Source: Streptosporangiaceae bacterium (lineage in GTDB: Bacteria > Actinomycetota > Actinomycetes > Streptosporangiales > Streptosporangiaceae). From it: a stretch of 16,492 nt of DNA. Below are positions 7,193 through 13,813 of this stretch, in pieces (position 1 is the stretch's first letter; every line of letters begins with the position of its first letter). The translations under genes and the position numbers were made by a program. The notes under the pieces are model-generated. The model worked only from the letters and a program-made list of their open reading frames with translations, was not told the DNA's origin and did no database searches. The DNA lies in the NCBI GenBank assembly GCA_030043395.1, contig JASHXW010000300.1, positions 1-16,492 of the forward strand, in the 5' to 3' direction.

Positions 7193-7218
7193 TAAAACCT
7201 GGCCGTGCGAGGTGGCAA
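7189..7218 (-). promoter_or_regulatory. Candidate sigma-70-type promoter of the aminotransferase-transporter cluster
   Basis: On the minus strand TTGCCA (7218-7213) is followed after 18 bases by TAGACT (7194-7189), which fits the TAnnnT pattern of actinobacterial -10 boxes. The -10 overlaps the palindrome at 7177-7192, so a bound repressor would block RNA polymerase. The predicted leader is about 25 bases and includes the GGGAG ribosome site. Confidence 0.5.
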
Positions 7219-7273
7219 GGTGTCAGGGGCAAACGAAGGCTGCTCGCATTCTCTGCGGTTATGCTGCGGGCTC

Positions 7274-7729
7274 ATGGCGCGTCTGCTTGTCGTACACCAC
7301 ACGCCATCGCCGTCGCTGCAGTCGATGCTGGAGTCGGTGCTCAGCGGTGCCCGCACCGACGAGGTCGAGGGCGTCGAAGTGGTCGTGGTGCCGGCCCTGA
7401 CCGCGAGCCCGGTCGACGTACTCGAGGCTGACGGCTACTTGCTCGGCACCCCAGCCAACATCGGATATATGTCGGGCGCTCTCAAGCACTTCTTCGACGG
7501 CATCTACTACCCATGCCTCGAGGCGACCGTGAAGCGGCCGTACGGGCTGTACGTGCATGGCGCGAGCGACACGACGGGGGCCGTGCGGGCCGTCGAGTCG
7601 ATCACGGCAGGCCTGAAGTGGGTGGCGGTGCGGCCTGCCGTCTGCGTCACCGGCGGGCCACCGAGCAAAGCGGACCTCGAGGCCTGCTGGGAGCTAGGCG
7701 CCGTGCTAGCGGCCGAACTGGCGGGTTAG
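7274..7729 (+). CDS. Flavodoxin-fold NAD(P)H-dependent oxidoreductase-like protein
   Basis: This is a 151-residue cytoplasmic protein. It begins with a beta strand and phosphate-binding loop typical of flavodoxin/NADPH-FMN reductase proteins (LLVVHHTPSPSLQSM, residues 4-18). A GTPANIGYMSGALKHFFDG segment follows, which in this fold contacts the flavin ring. A later strand-loop, GLYVHGASDTTGA, and a C-terminal helix complete the domain. I prefer the ATG at 7274 to the in-frame GTG at 7205 because the family fold starts right after it. The ribosome site is weak. It is divergent from the aminotransferase and could share control from the region between them, but the link is not proven. The specific electron acceptor is unknown. 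Confidence 0.75.
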   Translation: MARLLVVHHTPSPSLQSMLESVLSGARTDEVEGVEVVVVPALTASPVDVLEADGYLLGTPANIGYMSGALKHFFDGIYYPCLEATVKRPYGLYVHGASDTTGAVRAVESITAGLKWVAVRPAVCVTGGPPSKADLEACWELGAVLAAELAG

Positions 7730-7765
7730 CGAGAGGTCAGGAGGTTCGCGCGCGGCAAGCCGAGC

Positions 7766-7782
7766 CGTGACACTTGGTCACG
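7766..7782. promoter_or_regulatory. Inverted repeat upstream of the GT-C-like gene
   Basis: CGTGAC and GTCACG form 6-base arms around a 5-base spacer in the 105-base gap between the flavodoxin-like gene and the membrane protein. There is no T-tract after it, so it looks more like a protein-binding site than an intrinsic terminator. A TACTTT -10-like box lies downstream at 7804-7809 without a clear -35. Confidence 0.3.
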
Positions 7783-7834
7783 TGCTTTGTGCGCTTTCTG
7801 CCATACTTTCAGCAGTTGTGCTGGAGGGAATGCG

Positions 7835-9745
7835 ATGACGCACGTCGAGGAGGCCGAGGCTCTGTCGTCAGAGTCGGCATCCCGCGAGGTGGTGGAGTGG
7901 TTCAAGGCCCACTGGGTAACGCTGGCGGCTCTGGCGCTCATCGCCTTGCAACTGTGGCTGAAGGGTGCTGTCCTAGCCACCTCTTACTTTCGGCAAGACG
8001 ACTTCGCGTTCTTCGACCGTGCCCTGGACAGCCGGCTGAGCTGGCACTATCTCATGCGCGTGTACAACGGCCACCTGATGCCGGGGAGCATGGCGTACGT
8101 CTGGGTTCTGGCTCGATTTTCGCTCTACGACTGGGTGCTGACGTCGACAGTGACGCTCACGGTCCTAGCGCTGGCCAGCATTGCCATGCTCCGGGCGCTG
8201 CGGACGATGTTCGGAAACCGACCAGAGGTTCTTATCCCGCTGGTGCTGTACATGTTCACGCCGATTCTCGTGCCTGGGTTGAGCTTTTGGTCGACTACCT
8301 TCCAGTGGGTTCCCACCCAGCTCGTGATCGCGATGGCGCTAAATGCGCACGTTGTCTACTTGAGGGGCGGTCGGTACCGACACGCTGTCGTGGCGGCAGC
8401 GTGGATCGTGGTCGGCGCTGCATTCGATGAGGTGGCGATCCTGCTGCCGCTCCTGCTTCTCGCTCTGACCTCGGCCTTCTTCGTACCGGGCCAGTGGTGG
8501 CAGTCACTTGTGGATGCCGTGCGCAAGTACTGGCGGGCGTGGATCTTGTACGGCGCTCTGCTGCTGGGGTACACGCTGATGTTTTTCACGCTGCTGCCCA
8601 GTTCAGGACAGGAACTCGTCAAGCCGGGCCCGTTTACCAACGTGCTGTCATTTGTCTCCACCCTTGTCCGCGTCAGCCTCATACCGGCTACGCTCGGCGG
8701 GCCGTGGCGGTGGATGTCGATCGGCAGTCTGTCCTTCGCGAGCGAGCTCCCGCTGCTGACGTACCTGTCGTGGATCGTCGCTGCCTTCGTTGTCGGAACA
8801 AGCATTTGGTATCGACGCAGGGCATACCGGGCGTGGCTGGTCCTGGCCGGGTGGGTCTTCCTGAGCGCAGTCGTGCCGCTCGTCGCCGGGCGCCTTGGCT
8901 TCGGCGACCCGCAGGTCATAGGCGCGGACCTGCACTACCTGGCCGATTCCGCGCCGGTATTCGCCGTCTGCGTGGGGGCTGCCTTCTGGCCTGTCGTCGG
9001 CGAGGAGAACGTCTATCGCGGCCATCCGCCACGGTCAGCTCGCCTTGCAGCCACCACCGCCGTCATCGTGGTCTTCCTGGCCAGCTCGCTGTGGTCCACG
9101 CTCACCTATCGATCTGACACCAGTGGATCGGTAGCCCGTTCCTACATCGCGACGGCTCGTGCGGCCATCGCCGCCGCGCCAAGCGGGGCTGTCATCCTCA
9201 ATACGCGGACTAACCCCAACATCGAGAACCCGTACTATTTCGGTCGCTACAGCTATATGGAGCAGCTCATCGGGCCGCTCATAAAGGCGCTGCCGAACGC
9301 GCACCTCGCGTGGGTTAACGCGCCGTACGGGGTGATGCCACAGCTGCTCATGTTCGATCCGGCAGGCAGGCTTGCCTATACCGCCATCGCTGGCCGGGCT
9401 GCCAGCCCGCCGAAGTCCGCCGGCGGCTGCTGGAAGGTCGGCTACACCTCGCTGCGCATGCCAATTCCTGGTAGTACGCCCATGTACAACTGGCCATGGG
9501 TACTGGAGCTGTCCTATACCGGTCCGGCGTCCGAACTGGCAGTCACGTTCGGTCACCGGACTCATGACCTGCAGCTGCCTGCTGGCCGGCACAACTTCTA
9601 TGTCACCGTGCCCGGAAGCGGCCGATCGATCAGCGCCGAGCTGATATCTGGCGGCCCGAATGTGTGCATCAGCGGGTTTGCGATCGGCAACCTGGTGGTC
9701 TCCTACGACAGATTCCCCTACCCCGCCGAGCCCGTCACAGGGTAG
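7835..9745 (+). CDS. Polytopic membrane protein, GT-C glycosyltransferase-like
   Basis: This 636-residue integral membrane protein has about 10-11 hydrophobic segments between residues about 27 and 430, followed by a C-terminal soluble part of roughly 200 residues that would lie outside the cell. The first segment is followed by SYFRQDDFAFF with paired Asp55-Asp56; GT-C glycosyltransferases, which use polyprenyl-phosphate sugars, carry acidic catalytic residues in this first extracytoplasmic loop. I chose ATG 7835 over the upstream in-frame ATG 7787 because GGAGGG (7823-7828) stands 6 bases before it and the upstream codons look non-coding. Its 3' end overlaps the convergent acyltransferase gene by 11 bases. 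A role in surface glycan assembly is inferred from topology and neighbours; I do not recognise a named family, and a non-enzymatic membrane role remains possible. Confidence 0.75.
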   Translation: MTHVEEAEALSSESASREVVEWFKAHWVTLAALALIALQLWLKGAVLATSYFRQDDFAFFDRALDSRLSWHYLMRVYNGHLMPGSMAYVWVLARFSLYDWVLTSTVTLTVLALASIAMLRALRTMFGNRPEVLIPLVLYMFTPILVPGLSFWSTTFQWVPTQLVIAMALNAHVVYLRGGRYRHAVVAAAWIVVGAAFDEVAILLPLLLLALTSAFFVPGQWWQSLVDAVRKYWRAWILYGALLLGYTLMFFTLLPSSGQELVKPGPFTNVLSFVSTLVRVSLIPATLGGPWRWMSIGSLSFASELPLLTYLSWIVAAFVVGTSIWYRRRAYRAWLVLAGWVFLSAVVPLVAGRLGFGDPQVIGADLHYLADSAPVFAVCVGAAFWPVVGEENVYRGHPPRSARLAATTAVIVVFLASSLWSTLTYRSDTSGSVARSYIATARAAIAAAPSGAVILNTRTNPNIENPYYFGRYSYMEQLIGPLIKALPNAHLAWVNAPYGVMPQLLMFDPAGRLAYTAIAGRAASPPKSAGGCWKVGYTSLRMPIPGSTPMYNWPWVLELSYTGPASELAVTFGHRTHDLQLPAGRHNFYVTVPGSGRSISAELISGGPNVCISGFAIGNLVVSYDRFPYPAEPVTG

Positions 9746-11057
9746 TCAGCTCGTTGAGCGCAACTGAGAAGTACCCTGCGAACTGCTGGGCGGCGTTCTC
9801 GCTGAACAGCGCCTTGCGATAGCGGAAGCAGAGATGCAGGATGCGATCCAGGGCGATCGCCCCGACTGATAGCCCTCTTGGCATGTGCGCCGACGTTGAG
9901 AACGCCATGCGCGTCGCAATCACCGATTCGAAGCGTGGCGGGGCAGCAAGATGGCCGAGATTGGTGACGAGCGAGGTATCGACGACTAGGCGCCCGGCTG
10001 CCTTGAGCGAAGAGCGCAGCAGCCAGCGCTTTGCCGCAACGGGCAGTGCTGGCGCGGTCAGCGCGCGGGACACGGCAGTGACCTGAGGTCCTGGGCTTGC
10101 CTTGGCGAGCCGGGTTTGGCTCACCACCTGGCGAGCCAGGTCAGCGCCGCCTTGGTCGGCCGCAACGACGGTGATCGCGGCTAGCCTCGACCGGTTGCCT
10201 ACCAAGGCAGCCGGTGAGAGGGAGTCACTGATCGGCATGGTGATTCGGATAGCACCGGCCGGTCGTCCGTGCGCGGAGTTCCACCGCGCGATCGCCATGG
10301 CCAGCGCGCTGAGGAGCAGGTCGTTCACCGTCGCGCCATAGCGTGACCTGGCTGTGTCGAGTACCGCGACCTCAATGGTCGGCATCAGGAGATAGCCGTA
10401 GCCGTCGAGATTCCCGTGACCGGGATCAGGCGCGATCCTGGTGGCGGCTCCGTGGAGCCGACTGGGCGCCAAGGACGGTGGCACTGGGTTGTCCGGAGCC
10501 GCGGCCGGGTCGGGGACGTCTCCGGCAGCTGAGTCCGGCCTACCCGAAGACGCCGTTGATGCGGATGCCGGCGCCATGGCCGAGTAGCGCTGCGCTATCG
10601 ACCCCAGCAGGCTCAGGCAGCCAAGGCCGTCGAAGGCCGCGTGGTGAGCGTTCAGGATGAGGCAGTCGCCCGCTGGCCCGGTCGCCAGCAGCAGCCTGAA
10701 CGGTGGCGCGGCGTCAAGCGGGGGAGCGCAGGACAGGAAACGCTCTCGCTCGCGGTCCAGGTCAGCCTTGCCGGTCCAGGACGTGAGCGATACAGGATCG
10801 ACGTCAGGCTCGGCAGGGAATTCCCAGAGAAATCGGCGGGCCATGCGCCCGCGGGCCGCGCGCCGGACGTTTGCGTGCTGGGGACTAGCCAAAGCGGCAC
10901 CTGTGGCCGCACCCAGGAGCGCGGCATCCAGGTGCCCGGACAGCAGCACCTCGAGGTGCACGTTGTTCGGCTCGGCCGGGGCATCGTGGTACGTGCACAG
11001 TTCGTCGACAATACTGAACGGCCTGGAGGTCTGCTCATTGCCGACAGGCCCGGTCAC
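9735..11057 (-). CDS. Condensation-domain/WS-DGAT-like acyltransferase
   Basis: This protein of about 440 residues carries the HHxxxDG acyltransfer motif of the chloramphenicol-acetyltransferase/condensation superfamily (NAHHAAFDG; His138-His139, Asp143-Gly144). The C-terminal half has GATVNDLLLSALAMAIARW and VGNRS segments, which resemble wax-ester synthase/DGAT and PapA-type acyltransferases. The first His is the structural partner and the second the likely catalytic base. The GTG at 11057 overlaps the methyltransferase stop as GTGA, favouring coupled translation; an in-frame GTG at 11090 would add 11 residues. It is probably cytoplasmic, as I see no signal peptide or clear membrane span. 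It likely attaches an acyl group to a glycan, lipid or small alcohol, but donor and acceptor cannot be read from the sequence. Confidence 0.8.
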   Translation of the reverse strand: MTGPVGNEQTSRPFSIVDELCTYHDAPAEPNNVHLEVLLSGHLDAALLGAATGAALASPQHANVRRAARGRMARRFLWEFPAEPDVDPVSLTSWTGKADLDRERERFLSCAPPLDAAPPFRLLLATGPAGDCLILNAHHAAFDGLGCLSLLGSIAQRYSAMAPASASTASSGRPDSAAGDVPDPAAAPDNPVPPSLAPSRLHGAATRIAPDPGHGNLDGYGYLLMPTIEVAVLDTARSRYGATVNDLLLSALAMAIARWNSAHGRPAGAIRITMPISDSLSPAALVGNRSRLAAITVVAADQGGADLARQVVSQTRLAKASPGPQVTAVSRALTAPALPVAAKRWLLRSSLKAAGRLVVDTSLVTNLGHLAAPPRFESVIATRMAFSTSAHMPRGLSVGAIALDRILHLCFRYRKALFSENAAQQFAGYFSVALNELTTL

Positions 11058-11851
11058 GGCAGGCGTCGCAGGATCGTCAGCAGGTTCCACGTCACTATCT
11101 CGCGGAGTCCACTTACGCGCAGCACAACTCGCGACCAGCGAGGGTAGTAGCGGGGCAGTGCGTCGATGACCTGGATATCAGTGCGCGAACGCAACTGCCT
11201 CAGGACTGGCCCGATGTGCACCGGGTAAAGTCCGGCTCCTGGGCGGTTCTTTGGCGGCTGGCCGTGTCTGCGAACGTAGCGGCGCTCAGCGTACCCGGCG
11301 CCGAGGTAGTGCCACGGCGACATCTCATGTCCGCCCCATGGCGAGTACCAGTTGGTGAACGCCAAGTAGATCACCCCGCCCGGCCGCGTGACCCGCACCA
11401 TCTCGTCGACGAGCTTGGCTGGGTCCTTGACATGCTCGAGCACGTTGGAAGAGAAGCAGACGTCTATCGCGTGGTCGCGGACGGGTATCTGGCAGCCGTC
11501 ACCGAGAATCGCACCGGTCGGAGCCGCGCCGAGGCTCAGCAACTCAGACCGTTCTGGCTCGAGGACCGCGCAGCGCGCCCCCCGCTGGGTGAATGCGGCT
11601 GCGAAGTAGCCAGCGCCACCGCCGATGTCGAGTACCAGGCGGTCGGCGAAGTCCGTGTACTCCTCCATCTGGCTGGCGGTGTCCTGCGCCAGATAGGAGT
11701 AATAACCGTCAGGATCGGTCTGCTCGGTGCGGAAGGCGCGGGCAAGCCGGACGGACCTGGCGAGCCCGCCGGGCCGCCGGCCAGTGCCTCGCCGCACCGG
11801 CTCCGCAACCCGTTCAGGGGCGGGTTCGCGGGGCTCGGCGATCAGGCTCAT
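11054..11851 (-). CDS. SAM-dependent class I methyltransferase (Methyltransf_11 type)
   Basis: This 265-residue protein has the class I methyltransferase core: motif I LDIGGGAG at 74-81 binds SAM, VLEPERSELL follows at the second strand, and FSSNVLEHVKDPAKLVDEMVRV marks motif IV and the helix after it. RPGGVIYLAF completes the fold. The N-terminal 35 residues are polar and Arg/Pro-rich. I use ATG 11851, which has an AGGAAGG ribosome site at 11860-11854; a TTG at 11872 would add 7 residues but lies near the predicted transcript start. The stop overlaps the acyltransferase start, so the two act as a unit. NWYSPWGGHEMSPWHY at 167-182 is a local insert that may shape the acceptor site. Acceptor is unknown; a sugar or glycolipid is likely from the neighbours. 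Confidence 0.85.
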   Translation of the reverse strand: MSLIAEPREPAPERVAEPVRRGTGRRPGGLARSVRLARAFRTEQTDPDGYYSYLAQDTASQMEEYTDFADRLVLDIGGGAGYFAAAFTQRGARCAVLEPERSELLSLGAAPTGAILGDGCQIPVRDHAIDVCFSSNVLEHVKDPAKLVDEMVRVTRPGGVIYLAFTNWYSPWGGHEMSPWHYLGAGYAERRYVRRHGQPPKNRPGAGLYPVHIGPVLRQLRSRTDIQVIDALPRYYPRWSRVVLRVSGLREIVTWNLLTILRRLP

Positions 11852-11872
11852 GGCCTTCCTGGTCTGTCGCAA

Positions 11873-11902
11873 ACATTAGATTTAGTACCTCAATGTCGGC
11901 AA
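11873..11902 (-). promoter_or_regulatory. Candidate promoter for the methyltransferase-acyltransferase pair
   Basis: On the minus strand TTGCCG (11902-11897) is followed after 18 bases by TAATGT (11878-11873), a good TAnnnT box in a locally AT-rich patch. A start near 11866 would give a leader of about 15 bases with the AGGAAGG ribosome site. The whole divergent gap to the plus-strand membrane protein gene is 85 bases; I see no convincing plus-strand promoter in it. Confidence 0.5.
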
Positions 11903-11936
11903 ACCTTACCGGGTGGCGCAGCGTGCCTGAACGCAG

Positions 11937-13565
11937 ATGAGGCAGGGGCGAGGGACGGCTGTCGCCGGGCTCGTAGGCCTGTGCCTCGGTCTGCTGGCTC
12001 TGGGGCCGGGAGTCGGCCCCGGTTACCTGCTGAGCTACGACATGGTGTTCGTGCCGAAGCCCCAGTTCACCGCGACCATGCTCGGCCTGACCGGGACGCT
12101 GCCGCGAGCCGTGCCGAGCGACGCCGTCATGACCGCGCTGGCCCAGCTGATGCCTGCCGACCTGGTGCAGAAACTTGTGCTGCTGCTGATCTTCATGTTG
12201 GCCTGTGCAGGCGCTGCAGAGTTCATGAGGGGCGAGCCCTCCGCCGCGCGCCTGACCGCCGGGGTGCTCTTCGCGTGGAACCCGTACGTGGCCGAGCGCC
12301 TGATCATCGGGCAGTGGGCCCTGCTGCTTGGTTATGCCGGTCTGCCTTGGGTGGCGGTCGCGCTCACCAGGCAGTGGCGGTCACGCTGGAGTTGGGCTGG
12401 CTGGCTCGCGCTGGCACTGATTCCCGCCGCGGTCGGGGGATTCGAGGCGATGTGCGTATCGGGGCTCGTGGCCGTGCCCTGTGCGGCGCTTGCCGTCGGG
12501 CAGACGGCACGCCAGCGGCTGGAGCGCACCGCAATCACGCTCGGAATCCTCGCAGTGCTCAGTCTGCCTTGGCTGATTCCGTCCCTGACGCGCACAGTTC
12601 ACACGAGCGCGCTCGGCGTAGATGCGTTCGCCGCCCGTGCCGACACCCCGTTCGGCTCGCTCGGCAGCCTGCTGATGCTCGGCGGTGCGTGGAACAGCCA
12701 GACGGTGCCTTACGGATATGGCGGGCCGGCCTCGGCGCTCTGGCTTGTGGTCGTCCTGATCGCGATCGCCTGCTTCGCAATCCTGGCCGCAAGACGATGG
12801 CCAGGCCTTGCGGCGGGGGCCACCGTGGGTCTGCTCCTCGCGAGCGCGGGCATTCTCGGCCCTGGCCGGGATCTGCTCAGGACGCTGATCACAGCCTGGC
12901 CAGGCTTCGCGGTCCTGCGGGACGGGCAGCAGTTCGTAGCACCGCTGGCCCTGGCCGAGGCGGTCGGCCTTGGCATGGGCATCAGCTGGGTCCTCGGGCT
13001 CAGCTGGCGAGAGCAGCTGCATGACCTCAAGTGGCTAGTCGTCGTCATCGCGTTGATCGCCCCGGTAGTGCTGCTGCCCGGGCTGGCCTGGGGCGCGGCA
13101 GGGCGGCTGCGGCCAGTGCAGTACCCGGCCGATTGGCTGGCCGCCAGGCGCATCATCAACGACGACCCAGCCAGCGGCAGCGTGCTGCTGCTGCCCTGGG
13201 CCGCCTACCGGCGGTTCAGCTGGAACAACGGGGAGGCGGTACTCGATCCGTGGCCACGTCTGGTCGACCGTGACGTCATCTGGAACGACGCCGTGACGGT
13301 GGGTCGGGTCACCGTGCCGGCCGAGGACCCGCAGGCTCGCGCGCTGAACGCGCACATCGGGTCCGGGCAGCCGCTCACTGAGCCCCTCGAGGCAATGGGG
13401 GTGCGATACGTGATCGTGGATGCGAGTCTGGCCGGGCGGTCGGCGCCCTACCCCTATCGCCAGCGGCTACCTGGTGCACGGGTGGTCCTCGCCGGTCCCG
13501 GACTTGTCCTGTACCAGCTCCCGTTACCCGTCGCCGATGTCACAGTTCTGCACGATGTGGGCTAA
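11937..13565 (+). CDS. Polytopic membrane protein, possible GT-C-type, cell-envelope related
   Basis: This 542-residue protein begins with a hydrophobic segment (residues 7-30), then LLSYDMVFVPKP, with Asp35 in the first outside loop, a place where GT-C enzymes keep an acidic residue. About ten further hydrophobic segments follow to about residue 390, including a conserved-looking WNPYVAERLIIGQWALLLGYA block at 115-135 that resembles segments of AftD-like proteins. The last 150 residues are soluble and probably extracytoplasmic (SGSVLLLPWAAYRRF, then MGVRYVIVDASLAG). The ATG at 11937 has no clear ribosome site. The gene runs in the same direction as the DUF2613-like, GT2-GT4 and AftD-like genes, 95 bases before the first of them. 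It is probably a glycan-assembly membrane enzyme or partner, but I cannot name the reaction. Confidence 0.72.
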   Translation: MRQGRGTAVAGLVGLCLGLLALGPGVGPGYLLSYDMVFVPKPQFTATMLGLTGTLPRAVPSDAVMTALAQLMPADLVQKLVLLLIFMLACAGAAEFMRGEPSAARLTAGVLFAWNPYVAERLIIGQWALLLGYAGLPWVAVALTRQWRSRWSWAGWLALALIPAAVGGFEAMCVSGLVAVPCAALAVGQTARQRLERTAITLGILAVLSLPWLIPSLTRTVHTSALGVDAFAARADTPFGSLGSLLMLGGAWNSQTVPYGYGGPASALWLVVVLIAIACFAILAARRWPGLAAGATVGLLLASAGILGPGRDLLRTLITAWPGFAVLRDGQQFVAPLALAEAVGLGMGISWVLGLSWREQLHDLKWLVVVIALIAPVVLLPGLAWGAAGRLRPVQYPADWLAARRIINDDPASGSVLLLPWAAYRRFSWNNGEAVLDPWPRLVDRDVIWNDAVTVGRVTVPAEDPQARALNAHIGSGQPLTEPLEAMGVRYVIVDASLAGRSAPYPYRQRLPGARVVLAGPGLVLYQLPLPVADVTVLHDVG

Positions 13566-13608
13566 AGTAACGAATTAGATCAGCTTCCAGACGCTTATAG
13601 CTGGCGAC

Positions 13609-13621
13609 CTGCTCACAGCAG
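13609..13621. other. Short hairpin in the gap before the micro-protein gene
   Basis: CTGCT and AGCAG can pair around a 3-base loop. It lies in the 95-base gap after the membrane protein gene and about 40 bases before the DUF2613-like start. There is no T-run, so it is not a convincing terminator. A TATAGC box at 13596-13601 could be a -10 but lacks a good -35. Confidence 0.2.
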
Positions 13622-13660
13622 TACGCTACCGCTCAGTAAACCTGGTGAGGGAGCCCGAGA

Positions 13661-13798
13661 ATGGTGCGCTTGCTTGTCGCTATGGCGGTTGGGCTCGTTC
13701 TGGCCGTCGGTGCTACCGCTATCACCAACTCGGTGGTCAACGGTATCGCGAAGGGCAGTCCCACCCACGGGACGCTGTATAACTACGGCACGCGCTAG
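13661..13798 (+). CDS. DUF2613-like 45-residue membrane peptide
   Basis: This very short gene encodes one N-terminal membrane segment (about residues 4-24, LLVAMAVGLVLAVGATA) followed by a small polar tail ending LYNYGTR. Size, single-span layout, position beside arabinofuranosyltransferase-like genes and the Tyr-Gly-Asn/Thr-Arg-like end recall actinobacterial DUF2613 proteins. A GAGGGAG ribosome site at 13647-13653 stands 7 bases before the ATG, much better than the sites of its neighbours, which supports real translation. It ends in a TAG that is in frame with, and 15 bases before, the glycosyltransferase GTG. It may act as a small partner or stabiliser of a membrane glycosyltransferase. 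Function of the family is unknown. Confidence 0.75.
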   Translation: MVRLLVAMAVGLVLAVGATAITNSVVNGIAKGSPTHGTLYNYGTR

Positions 13799-13813
13799 CC
13801 TGGCCCGACCCGC

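Noticed and set aside
11216..13024. A 602-codon open frame on the plus strand spanning the methyltransferase and the membrane protein gene
   Set aside because: It crosses the divergent promoter gap and reads as Arg/Ala-rich low-information protein. The minus-strand methyltransferase and the other plus frame carry clear family motifs, so this is a high-GC shadow.
13609..13621. Possible intrinsic terminator after the membrane protein gene
   Set aside because: The stem is only 5 bases and no T-run follows.
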